NCBI GenBank assembly: GCA_947177635.1
Contig: CAMWVQ010000001.1
Span: 1-64,000 of the forward strand
Reading direction: 5' to 3'
DNA from: an uncultured Porphyromonadaceae bacterium
GTDB lineage: Bacteria; Bacteroidota; Bacteroidia; Bacteroidales; Muribaculaceae
DNA length: 64,000 nucleotides
This document shows, one piece after another, positions 56,261 to 64,000 of this stretch (its first letter is position 1; each line of letters starts with the position of its first letter). Position numbers and translations under genes: made by a program. The notes under the pieces are model-generated. The model saw only the letters and a program-made list of their open reading frames with translations, had not been told where the DNA came from and searched no databases.

Positions 56261-59200
56261 TTAGAATTTGAAATCCACGCCGAAGAGGAAAGTGCGGGGA
56301 TTGGGATAGGAAGTCCAGTCGATGCCGGTGGCAATAGCGTCGCCGTCGTTCTGGGGACGTTCGGGGTCCATGCCCGAGTACTTGGTGATGGTGAACAGGT
56401 TCTGGGTCGAGAAATAAACCCTGAGAGTTTTTCCACGGGTAAGTTTCGAGGGGAGAGTGTAGCCGATCTGCATCATTTTGCAGCGGAAATAGGAGCCATC
56501 CTCTACATAGAAACTTGACACACGGTTGTAATTCTGGTTGAGGTCGGTCGAGGTCAGACGGGGGATGTCGTTGGAAGTGCCCTCGCCGTGCCAAGCCTGC
56601 TCCAGCACGTCGCCGAGGAAGTTCTCGCCGCTCGCTCCGGCATAACGGGTGCGGGCTGTGTTGAACACGTCATTGCCGAATGTGCCGTAGAAATTGGTCG
56701 AGAAATCCCAGTTCTTGTAAGCGAGCGAGAGGTTGACACCCATCATCAGCTTGGGATAACCTCGGCCGATATAGGTCTTGTCGCCGTCATCAATCTCACC
56801 ATTGTTGTTGAGGTCGAGGAAACGGATGTCGCCGGGCTGGGCGTTGGGCTGGATTAGGTTGCCGTGCTCGTCGGTATGGGCGTAGACCTCTGTCCAGTTC
56901 TGGAAGATGCCGTCGGCCACGAAACCGTAGAAGCGGCTGATTTCCCCGCCGTCCTCGTTGCGGATGATTTTGTCCATGCGGAAGTCAGAGGAGAGAATCG
57001 GGCCGTCGCCGCTGAGCTTGATGGCCTTGTTCTTGACCCCGGAGAGGTTCACGCCGGCCGAGTAGCGGAAGTCGCCGACACGGTCGTTCCAGTTGACGGA
57101 GAGTTCCCATCCGGTGGCCTGCATCTTGCCGATGTTCATCGTCACAGCGCCGTTCCAGTTGGGGTATCCCAGGGCGAGGATGTTCTCCTTCTTGTAGAGC
57201 ATGTCGTGGGATTTCTTGCGGTAGAGGTCGAAGGTCACATCGAGGCGCGAGTTGAGCACACTGATGTCAAGACCGAGGTCGAAGTCCTCGACAGTCTCCC
57301 ATTTGAGCTTGTTGTTACCCACGGAGGAGATGGTGGTGCCAGGGATACGGACGCCGCCAATCACCACGTCGCGGGTGTCAAGGAGAGTGAGGTAGGCCGA
57401 TGAGTCGATGTTCTGGTTGCCGACGCGACCCCATCCCAGACGGAGCTTCAGGTTGTCGACAATAGCCTGGTCACGCATGAAGGGCTCGTTGCTGATACGC
57501 CAGGCACCGCTGACAGAGGGGAATGTGGCGTATTTGTTGCCTTGGGCGAACTTGGAGGAACCGTCGACACGCACCGACGCTGTCAGGTAATACCTGCCGT
57601 CGAAGTTGTACATCACACGGCCAAGGTAAGAAACCAGGGTGTTGTATGAGGTGTTGCCGTCGGAGTTCTGGTTGAGAGTTCCGGCATGCACCTCGTGGAG
57701 AGCGTCGTTGTTGCTGGGGATTGCCTCACGCGAACCGAACACCCAGTAGTCGGCGAATTTCTCGGCAGTGAAACCGACCATGGCCGTCAGGTTGTGTTTC
57801 TGGTTGAAACTGCGGGTGTAGTTGAGGGTGTTTGTCCAGTTCCAGTCGGTTGCCTGGGTCATCTTCCGGCTCGCCTGGTTTGTCACATTCTGCTCCTGGG
57901 CGTCGATGTAGAATTTCGGTGAGAAACCGTCTGTGCGGCGGAAACGGGCGTTGAAGCCGAACTGGGTGCGGAATGTCAGGCCCTCAAGCGGGGTAATCTG
58001 CAGGTAGGGAGTAAGGAACATGCCATACTCGCGGGAGTGACCGTTGGCGCGGGCGATGCTGCCGGCGGGATTGTGGACGGTGTTGTTGTAACTGCGCTGA
58101 TAATTGTTGAGGGGATTCTGGTCAACCACGCCGTCGGCACGGAACACCGGAGTGGTGGGGTCCATGGCGATAATCGAGCCGAAGTCGCCGGGGGTGTCGT
58201 CCCAGCTCTCCATGCGGGGAGCCATGTCGAGACCGGCCTTGACATACTTGTTGAAGGTGTACTCGGTGTTGAGGCGGATGTTGAGCTTGTCCCAGTAGCC
58301 GTAGTCAAACTGCGACTCGTTGCGGAAATACCCTATGCTGAGGTTGTAGACATAGTTCTTTGTTCCGCCCGACACAGAAAGCTGGTAGTTCTGAATCATA
58401 GCGGTCTCGTTTACCACGGTGTCCCACCAGTCGGTGCCTTCTCCGGAAGTGTAGCCTGATTTGGGGCTGTTCCAGATGGGGGTCCGGCCGTCGTTGGTGT
58501 AGCGGGCCTTGTAAGCCTGCTCATATTCATACGCGTCGGCGATGGAGGGCTTTTTCAGGGTCTGGAATCCGACAGAGGCGGCGAAGTTGAACCGGGGCTT
58601 CCCCTCCGCACCCTTTTTGGTGGTGACGAGGATAACACCGTTTGAACCACGCGTACCGTAGATGGCGCAGGCCGAGGCGTCCTTCAGCACCTCCATCGAC
58701 TCGATGTCGCCGGTGTTGAGGAAGTTGATGTCTGTGCCGATGGGTATTCCGTCAACAACATAGAGGGGTGAGCTGCCGTTTACGGTGGTGACACCACGGA
58801 TGATAACCTTGGGGGCTGTGCCGGGGCCGCCACCCGAGGAAATCTGCACACCGTTGACCTTTCCCTGGAGAGCGTCCATGGGATTTCCGGTGGTGACTTC
58901 GGTGATTTTCTCACCCTTGACGGTTGATATGGAGCTGGTGAGGTCGCTTTTCTTCACCACACCGTAGCCCACGACGACAACCTCGTCGAGGACGGCTGAG
59001 TTCTCCTTCATAGTCACGTTTATCTCCTTGCGTCCGTCGATGTTAACCTTCTGGGTCTCGTATCCGACGTAAGAGATGGTCAGCGTGCCTTTCGGGTCTA
59101 CATTGATGGTGAAACGGCCGTCAATGTCGGTCTGGGTGCCGTTAGCCCCCTGGGCCAGAACGCTCGCGCCAATCAGCGGTTCCCCTTCGGGGTCATATAC

Positions 59201-59278
59201 CGTGCCGCTGACTTTCAGCTGCGCTCCCGCGCACAGTGCGGTCAGGAACAGGCACATTGAAATTATATATCGTATCAT
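56261..59278 (-). CDS. SusC/RagA family TonB-linked outer-membrane protein
   Basis: CarboxypepD_reg-like 'VSGTVYDPEGEPLIGASVLAQGANGTQTDIDGRFTINV', 'DEVVVVGYGVVKKSDLTSSISTVKG', 'ILVTTKKGAEGKPRF', C-terminal 'YPNPRTFLFGVDFKF'. Confidence 0.98.
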   Translation of the reverse strand: MIRYIISMCLFLTALCAGAQLKVSGTVYDPEGEPLIGASVLAQGANGTQTDIDGRFTINVDPKGTLTISYVGYETQKVNIDGRKEINVTMKENSAVLDEVVVVGYGVVKKSDLTSSISTVKGEKITEVTTGNPMDALQGKVNGVQISSGGGPGTAPKVIIRGVTTVNGSSPLYVVDGIPIGTDINFLNTGDIESMEVLKDASACAIYGTRGSNGVILVTTKKGAEGKPRFNFAASVGFQTLKKPSIADAYEYEQAYKARYTNDGRTPIWNSPKSGYTSGEGTDWWDTVVNETAMIQNYQLSVSGGTKNYVYNLSIGYFRNESQFDYGYWDKLNIRLNTEYTFNKYVKAGLDMAPRMESWDDTPGDFGSIIAMDPTTPVFRADGVVDQNPLNNYQRSYNNTVHNPAGSIARANGHSREYGMFLTPYLQITPLEGLTFRTQFGFNARFRRTDGFSPKFYIDAQEQNVTNQASRKMTQATDWNWTNTLNYTRSFNQKHNLTAMVGFTAEKFADYWVFGSREAIPSNNDALHEVHAGTLNQNSDGNTSYNTLVSYLGRVMYNFDGRYYLTASVRVDGSSKFAQGNKYATFPSVSGAWRISNEPFMRDQAIVDNLKLRLGWGRVGNQNIDSSAYLTLLDTRDVVIGGVRIPGTTISSVGNNKLKWETVEDFDLGLDISVLNSRLDVTFDLYRKKSHDMLYKKENILALGYPNWNGAVTMNIGKMQATGWELSVNWNDRVGDFRYSAGVNLSGVKNKAIKLSGDGPILSSDFRMDKIIRNEDGGEISRFYGFVADGIFQNWTEVYAHTDEHGNLIQPNAQPGDIRFLDLNNNGEIDDGDKTYIGRGYPKLMMGVNLSLAYKNWDFSTNFYGTFGNDVFNTARTRYAGASGENFLGDVLEQAWHGEGTSNDIPRLTSTDLNQNYNRVSSFYVEDGSYFRCKMMQIGYTLPSKLTRGKTLRVYFSTQNLFTITKYSGMDPERPQNDGDAIATGIDWTSYPNPRTFLFGVDFKF

Positions 59279-59293
59279 GTCAAATGGTCTGGA

Positions 59294-60769
59294 TTAGCTT
59301 ACAGGTACAATCTTTGCCCTCCCGAGGTGGGCGTCGAAATAAAGTTGGTATTGACCGTCGGCGGGAATCATAGGCTTGAACCAGTAGTCGGCGCCGCGTT
59401 TCCCCTGCCACTGCGGGTTGGTGTAGTTGCCGTAATAATCCACGGTCTCGGGATTCTGCTCGTCGTCGGCACGCCATGTGCAGTAGTTCCACCACCCTTC
59501 CGAATGGTAGTTGTGGATGATGAATCCCGAATGGCGTCCGGCCGACAGGGTCAAGGGCTGGTCGAGCCAGAAACGGTGGGGGTTGTCGGGGTCCTGCACG
59601 AAGCGTGAGATGTCCTGCGGGCCTGAGGTGGTGTAGCCGAACCAGAATTCAGCGTAGGTCTCGCCGTTTTCGTGGAGATCCATGCTTTCGGTGCCGAAAG
59701 CGTGGGGCACCGGGTCGACAGCTTCATCAACCGAATAGGTGGAGACCGTGTATTCCTTAACCATCAGGTCGAGGGTTATGAGGTAGTAGGTCTTCTCGCG
59801 GTCAAGCACGAAGGGACGCGAGGATGAGGGGTCGCCCGAAAGCTTGTTCATGTCGGCAGGGTCGATGCCGAACCTCACGGGAAGGAAATCCGTGCGCTGG
59901 GGCAGGAAGTAGATTTCGGTGCCTGCCTTCTCATTATAATAACGGGCCTCATATTTATAGGGGGCCACGCGGTCGATGAGCATCGGCACACCCATGACGT
60001 CGCTGTTAAGCTCGGCAACGGTCTTCACATCGGAAAGCCACATACGGGAATAGTCGGGGGTGTCGCTCACACGGATGACACATTCGCGCGAGACGGAATT
60101 ACCCCACGCATCGGCGGCAGAGAGGAGAAGGGTGTACTCGGCGTTGACAGCCGGAAGGCTGACGGTCTCGGCGAAGGTGTATTCACCCGGCACCGGGAAT
60201 TCAGACACTGTCTTGCTCCACACACCATCGATTTCAGCCGACACCGAGGCAAGCTCGCGGTCATCTTTCACTGTGAAATTGAGGTCGAGGAGAGCCTTTT
60301 CGGTCAGGACAACGAACATCTCGTTGTCGGGAGCAACCGTGAAAATCGGGGCGTCGACATCGCCGTCAAGGTCAACGGTGACGGTCTCGGCGGTGGTGTT
60401 TCCGGCCACGTCGGTGACTGTCACCACAACCTTGAAAATGTCGCCGGCCTCTTTGGCGTCGACATTCACCTTATAATCCAGCTCATATGTTTTGAGAGGC
60501 TCCCCGTATATGGCGGGGATGTCGATGACTTTGTCGAGATAAAGAGAGGGGCAACGCAGGGAGATGGTGCTGATGCCGTCGGCATCTTCCACTGTTCCTT
60601 TTATATGGAACGTGCTGCCTGCCCTACACCCCACCAGAGTAGAGGCCATCTTCAATGTCGGGTTCTTCCCGTCCACTGTGGGCCAATCCTCCGTGTCGTC
60701 GCTACACGCCGAAGCCACGGAGAGAATCATCGCCCCCGCGGCATACAGCAAGAATCGCTTGAGTTTCAT
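59294..60769 (-). CDS. Surface glycan-binding lipoprotein (SusE/SGBP-like), first gene of PUL operon
   Basis: Lipobox SVASACSDD; Ig-like 'FHIKGTVEDADGISTISL'; C-terminal 'GADYWFKPMIPADGQYQLYFDAHLGRAKIVPVS'. Confidence 0.78.
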   Translation of the reverse strand: MKLKRFLLYAAGAMILSVASACSDDTEDWPTVDGKNPTLKMASTLVGCRAGSTFHIKGTVEDADGISTISLRCPSLYLDKVIDIPAIYGEPLKTYELDYKVNVDAKEAGDIFKVVVTVTDVAGNTTAETVTVDLDGDVDAPIFTVAPDNEMFVVLTEKALLDLNFTVKDDRELASVSAEIDGVWSKTVSEFPVPGEYTFAETVSLPAVNAEYTLLLSAADAWGNSVSRECVIRVSDTPDYSRMWLSDVKTVAELNSDVMGVPMLIDRVAPYKYEARYYNEKAGTEIYFLPQRTDFLPVRFGIDPADMNKLSGDPSSSRPFVLDREKTYYLITLDLMVKEYTVSTYSVDEAVDPVPHAFGTESMDLHENGETYAEFWFGYTTSGPQDISRFVQDPDNPHRFWLDQPLTLSAGRHSGFIIHNYHSEGWWNYCTWRADDEQNPETVDYYGNYTNPQWQGKRGADYWFKPMIPADGQYQLYFDAHLGRAKIVPVS

Positions 60770-60929
60770 TGGTCAGTAATTTTGGTATTATTGTTAGGTT
60801 AAAAATTCTTTCACAAAGTTATCTTCCTTTAAGGTGAGGAGGGGAACCATTATTCGTCACAATAGGTTTGAAATCGGTCATTAACGCGTCAGGAAACGGT
60901 CAGGGATTGTTTTTCCGCAACTTTATGAC

Positions 60930-60937
60930 TAATTTTG
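60930..60937 (+). promoter_or_regulatory. Bacteroidetes -7 element (TAATTTTG) upstream of HTCS gene
   Basis: Match to TAnnTTTG 48 nt upstream of the HTCS ATG. Confidence 0.4.
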
Positions 60938-60985
60938 TGTCATCTAACCACTCCGGGGCGCATTCCTGCCCCGCAATGCCAAACC

Positions 60986-63900
60986 ATGAAAACTTTCAGA
61001 ATCCTGTTATTTGCCGTGATGTCGCTGGTTGTCTTGAAAGCGGCGTCCGAACCCCACCTCCGACGTCTCGGTGGTGAGGCGGGGCTGACCAACAATTATG
61101 TGATGGGAATCGCCCAGGACCGCAACGGCTTTGTCTGGATTGCGACCGAGTCAGGCCTCAACCGGTTCGACGGTGAAGATTTCAAAGCCTTCAAAGCCGG
61201 GGATGGAAGTATCGCGGCCAATGAGCTGAACCGCATCGTCAGCGACAGGGTAACCAATTCCATATGGATATGCACCCAACGCCACGGACTCGACATCCTC
61301 GACTGCGACAGCTATACTTTCACCCATTTCAATCCGGGGGAGGGGGAGAACGACCTGGCCAGCAACGGCATCACCGACGTGTTTCCCACCGAAGAGGGGA
61401 ACGCGTGGGTGTCAACCTATACTTCCGGTCTTGACTTCATCGAGCGGCAGAGCGGCAAGGTGACCCACCACAACTCCTCGTCGGTGAAGGGATGGCCGGA
61501 TGACAAACTGTGGACAGTAGTGGCCACGCGCGACGGGAAGGTTTATCTCGGGCATGTGGATGCCGGATTCTCGATATATGAGCCATCTCCCGGCAAAATC
61601 AGCAACTTCCGCCACTCTCCGGCCGATGCCGAATCGCTGCCAGGCGACGAGGTCAGGGCCCTGCTGGCAGACCGGCAGGGAAACATATGGGTGGGCACAA
61701 ACCGCGGACTCGCGTTGTTTGACCCCAAAAGAGGTAGGTTCAAGAGATTCGGCCACTCGGCGTCAGACAGGAACTCGCTGGTATCTGACAACATATATCA
61801 TCTGTATCAGACACGTGACGGCAGAATCTGGATTTCGACGGAAAACGGAGGTGTCAGCATCATGGATCCCCGGGAGGCCCTCACGTCAGGGCGCCTCACG
61901 TTCACCAACCTGACGGCTGTCCCCGACGAGGGGGTGTTCCTCTCAAACAAGACCATCCACACCACTTTCGAGGACAAGTTCGGCAACATATGGATCGGCA
62001 CCTACGGCGACGGCATTGACATCCTATGCCATATGGAGAGCCAGCTCAGCCACCGCCACAAGAATTCATTCCGGAATCCTCTGTCTGACAACTCGGTGAT
62101 GTCGGTCTGCACTGTCGGAGACACCCTCTATGTCGGCACAGACGGTATGGGGACTGACGTTTTTGTCAACGGACGTTACCTCCGCAACATCAATGTCTCC
62201 AACTCTCCGCTTGAAGACAATGCGGTGCTGGCCCTGATGAAAGGCCCTCGCGGCGAGGTATGGATGGGGACATATGAGGGGGATGTGGCCGTATGCGGTC
62301 CTGACGGGAGGGTCAGATCCATTGAAATCCCGGATGCAATCGATGTAAGGTGTTTCGCCCTGAAGCCTGACGGAACCGTCATAGCTGGCACCGGACGCGG
62401 ACTGGCTGAAATAGCACCATCCGGAACGATAACAACCCGCTATGCCTCTGACGGTAAAATCAACGACGAATGGATACGCAGTGTGGTCGTTACGCCGGAA
62501 GGTGACATCTGGGTGGGCTCATTCGGCAACGGCATATCGGTCTATGACTCATCATACCGGAAGAAATACGCGTTCGGAACATGGAACGGTCTGCGCACAA
62601 ACACCGTGAACCAGATTCTCAGAAGCGCTGACGGGAAAATATGGGCCGCCACCGGGGAGGGACTTGTCTGCTTCACCGCGTCGGGTGATATGGTCAAGGC
62701 CTACAGGATGGCCGACGGTCTGCCCGACAATGTGGTGAAATCGCTGTGTGAGGATTCGCATGGCAATCTCTGGATGACCACGGGTGTCGGGATAAGTATG
62801 ATTTCCCCTGAAGGAAAAATCAGCAGTTTCAGCCAGGGACGCGGCATAGGTTCTTCTGACTTCCGGGGAGGATGCGCCGCCCGGGATGCCGACGGCCGGA
62901 TCATCTTCGGTTCCCATGACGGCCTGTTCTCCTTCAACCCAGAATGGCTGTCGGCCAATATCCCGCTGCCGCCGCCTGTGGTGACCGGCGTCACTGTCTA
63001 CGGCGAGCACCAGGGCGCCGACGACAAGGAGATATTCGTGCCGAAAACACCCCTGAGGCTCGATTACACAGAGAACACCCTGAGGATGGATTTCGGCATC
63101 CTCGACCCGTCGGTGGCCCCGGCAATCATATGGACTTACAATGTGGAGGGGGTTGACAACAGGTGGCTGCCTGTCTCCCCCGAGAGCGGCATCCTGCTTC
63201 GTGAGCTTCCTCCGGGCGACTACCGTCTTGCCATAAAGGCTTCGGTGCCAAACCAGACCGATGAGGCGGTGACGGTTTTGCCGTTCACCATCAATCCTCC
63301 GCTGTGGGCCACCTGGTGGGCCAAATCTCTTTACGCGCTGATTATCGCGCTGCTCATATGGTATGGGCTCCGGTTCTACCGCAAGCGTCTCGACCTGGAG
63401 TATGACCTGGCGCTTGAAAGGAAAAAGAGCATCCACCAGCGGGAACTGAACGCCGAGAAGCTGAGGTTCTTCACCAACATAACCCATGAGCTGCGCACGC
63501 CGCTGACCCTGATTCTCGGTCCGCTGGAGGATATGAAGTCTGACCGGCAGCTGACCCCGGCCCAGGCAGGGAAAATCGGGATGGTACACAAGTCGGCCCT
63601 GCGCCTGCTCGACCTCATCAACACCATACTGGAATTCCGCAAGACTGAGACCCAGAACCGTCATCTGACCGTAGACAGGGCTGACCTGGCGTCGCTTGTC
63701 AACGAAATCGGTGTCCGTTACCACGAGCTGAACACCAACAGGGAACTGGCAGTCTCCACCGAAATCGAGCCGGGCGACTACACCTTGTGGTTCGACCGCG
63801 AGACGGTCAACATCATCATCGACAACCTGATGTCAAACGCCTGCAAATACACCGTTTCGGGGAAAGTGACGCTCAAACTGAGCCACACTTCCGAATCGGG

Positions 63901-64000
63901 TGTGCCGTTTACCGAGGTGTCTGTCAGCGACACCGGCCTTGGGGTGGACCACGACAGCCTCCCCCACATATTCGACCGCTATTACCGCGACAGCCGGGCG
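60986..64000 (+). CDS. Hybrid two-component system sensor/regulator (HTCS), 3' truncated by window end
   Basis: Open frame from ATG 60986 (MKTFRILLFAVMSLVVLKAASEPHLRRLGGEAGLTNNYVMGIAQDRNGFVWIATESGLNRFDG...), beta-propeller repeats, Y_Y_Y-like domain, TM, H-box FFTNITHELRTPLT at about 63470, N-box LMSNACKYT; omitted from the ORF track because it runs off the end. Confidence 0.93.
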   Translation, partial: MKTFRILLFAVMSLVVLKAASEPHLRRLGGEAGLTNNYVMGIAQDRNGFVWIATESGLNRFDGEDFKAFKAGDGSIAANELNRIVSDRVTNSIWICTQRHGLDILDCDSYTFTHFNPGEGENDLASNGITDVFPTEEGNAWVSTYTSGLDFIERQSGKVTHHNSSSVKGWPDDKLWTVVATRDGKVYLGHVDAGFSIYEPSPGKISNFRHSPADAESLPGDEVRALLADRQGNIWVGTNRGLALFDPKRGRFKRFGHSASDRNSLVSDNIYHLYQTRDGRIWISTENGGVSIMDPREALTSGRLTFTNLTAVPDEGVFLSNKTIHTTFEDKFGNIWIGTYGDGIDILCHMESQLSHRHKNSFRNPLSDNSVMSVCTVGDTLYVGTDGMGTDVFVNGRYLRNINVSNSPLEDNAVLALMKGPRGEVWMGTYEGDVAVCGPDGRVRSIEIPDAIDVRCFALKPDGTVIAGTGRGLAEIAPSGTITTRYASDGKINDEWIRSVVVTPEGDIWVGSFGNGISVYDSSYRKKYAFGTWNGLRTNTVNQILRSADGKIWAATGEGLVCFTASGDMVKAYRMADGLPDNVVKSLCEDSHGNLWMTTGVGISMISPEGKISSFSQGRGIGSSDFRGGCAARDADGRIIFGSHDGLFSFNPEWLSANIPLPPPVVTGVTVYGEHQGADDKEIFVPKTPLRLDYTENTLRMDFGILDPSVAPAIIWTYNVEGVDNRWLPVSPESGILLRELPPGDYRLAIKASVPNQTDEAVTVLPFTINPPLWATWWAKSLYALIIALLIWYGLRFYRKRLDLEYDLALERKKSIHQRELNAEKLRFFTNITHELRTPLTLILGPLEDMKSDRQLTPAQAGKIGMVHKSALRLLDLINTILEFRKTETQNRHLTVDRADLASLVNEIGVRYHELNTNRELAVSTEIEPGDYTLWFDRETVNIIIDNLMSNACKYTVSGKVTLKLSHTSESGVPFTEVSVSDTGLGVDHDSLPHIFDRYYRDSRA

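Noticed and set aside
62552-63724. 390-aa minus-strand ORF at the right end
   Set aside because: Antisense to the HTCS, which is open across the region with kinase motifs; it looks prominent only because the real plus-strand ORF runs off the window and is missing from the track.
1-64000. CRISPR arrays, transposons, integrases, prophage or conjugative modules
   Set aside because: No regularly spaced repeats, transposase/recombinase motifs or phage structural genes were seen in the ORFs or intergenic regions.

Overview
Ordinary bacterial chromosome, most likely Bacteroidales and plausibly Muribaculaceae-like. The assignment is inferred from TAnnTTTG-type promoters, SusC/SusD, an HTCS regulator, FeoAB fusion and BspA-type LRR proteins; no taxonomy search was possible. 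Left to right: a partial tRNA-Met; secreted LRR protein; Crp/Fnr regulator; ispD; recG; ndk; M23/LysM peptidase; DUF5686-type outer-membrane protein; CYTH protein; an ECF sigma / RseB-LolA-like membrane protein / TonB-receptor-like operon; a NapH-NapG-like polyferredoxin with a Tat-exported ferredoxin-aldo/keto reductase overlapping lepA; a second LRR protein; an oxalate catabolism operon (frc-oxc-AEC transporter); feoAB; murI; MINPP-like phosphatase; a galactose cluster (GH53 with a frameshift, galK, sugar nucleotidyltransferase, galE); META-domain lipoprotein; dnaA; nitroreductase; aspartate 4-decarboxylase; class II ribonucleotide reductase; and a galactan polysaccharide utilization locus (giant GH53, SusF-like protein, GH2, GH30, SusD, SusC, surface glycan-binding lipoprotein, HTCS truncated by the window end). 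Best leads: the oxalate operon with a non-MFS carrier and a long inverted repeat between frc and oxc, the exported polyferredoxin/AKR module, the sigma/RseB-like/receptor operon, the GH53 fused to starch-binding-like modules, the galT-less galactose cluster and the GH53 frameshift. No CRISPR array, transposase, integrase or prophage was seen.
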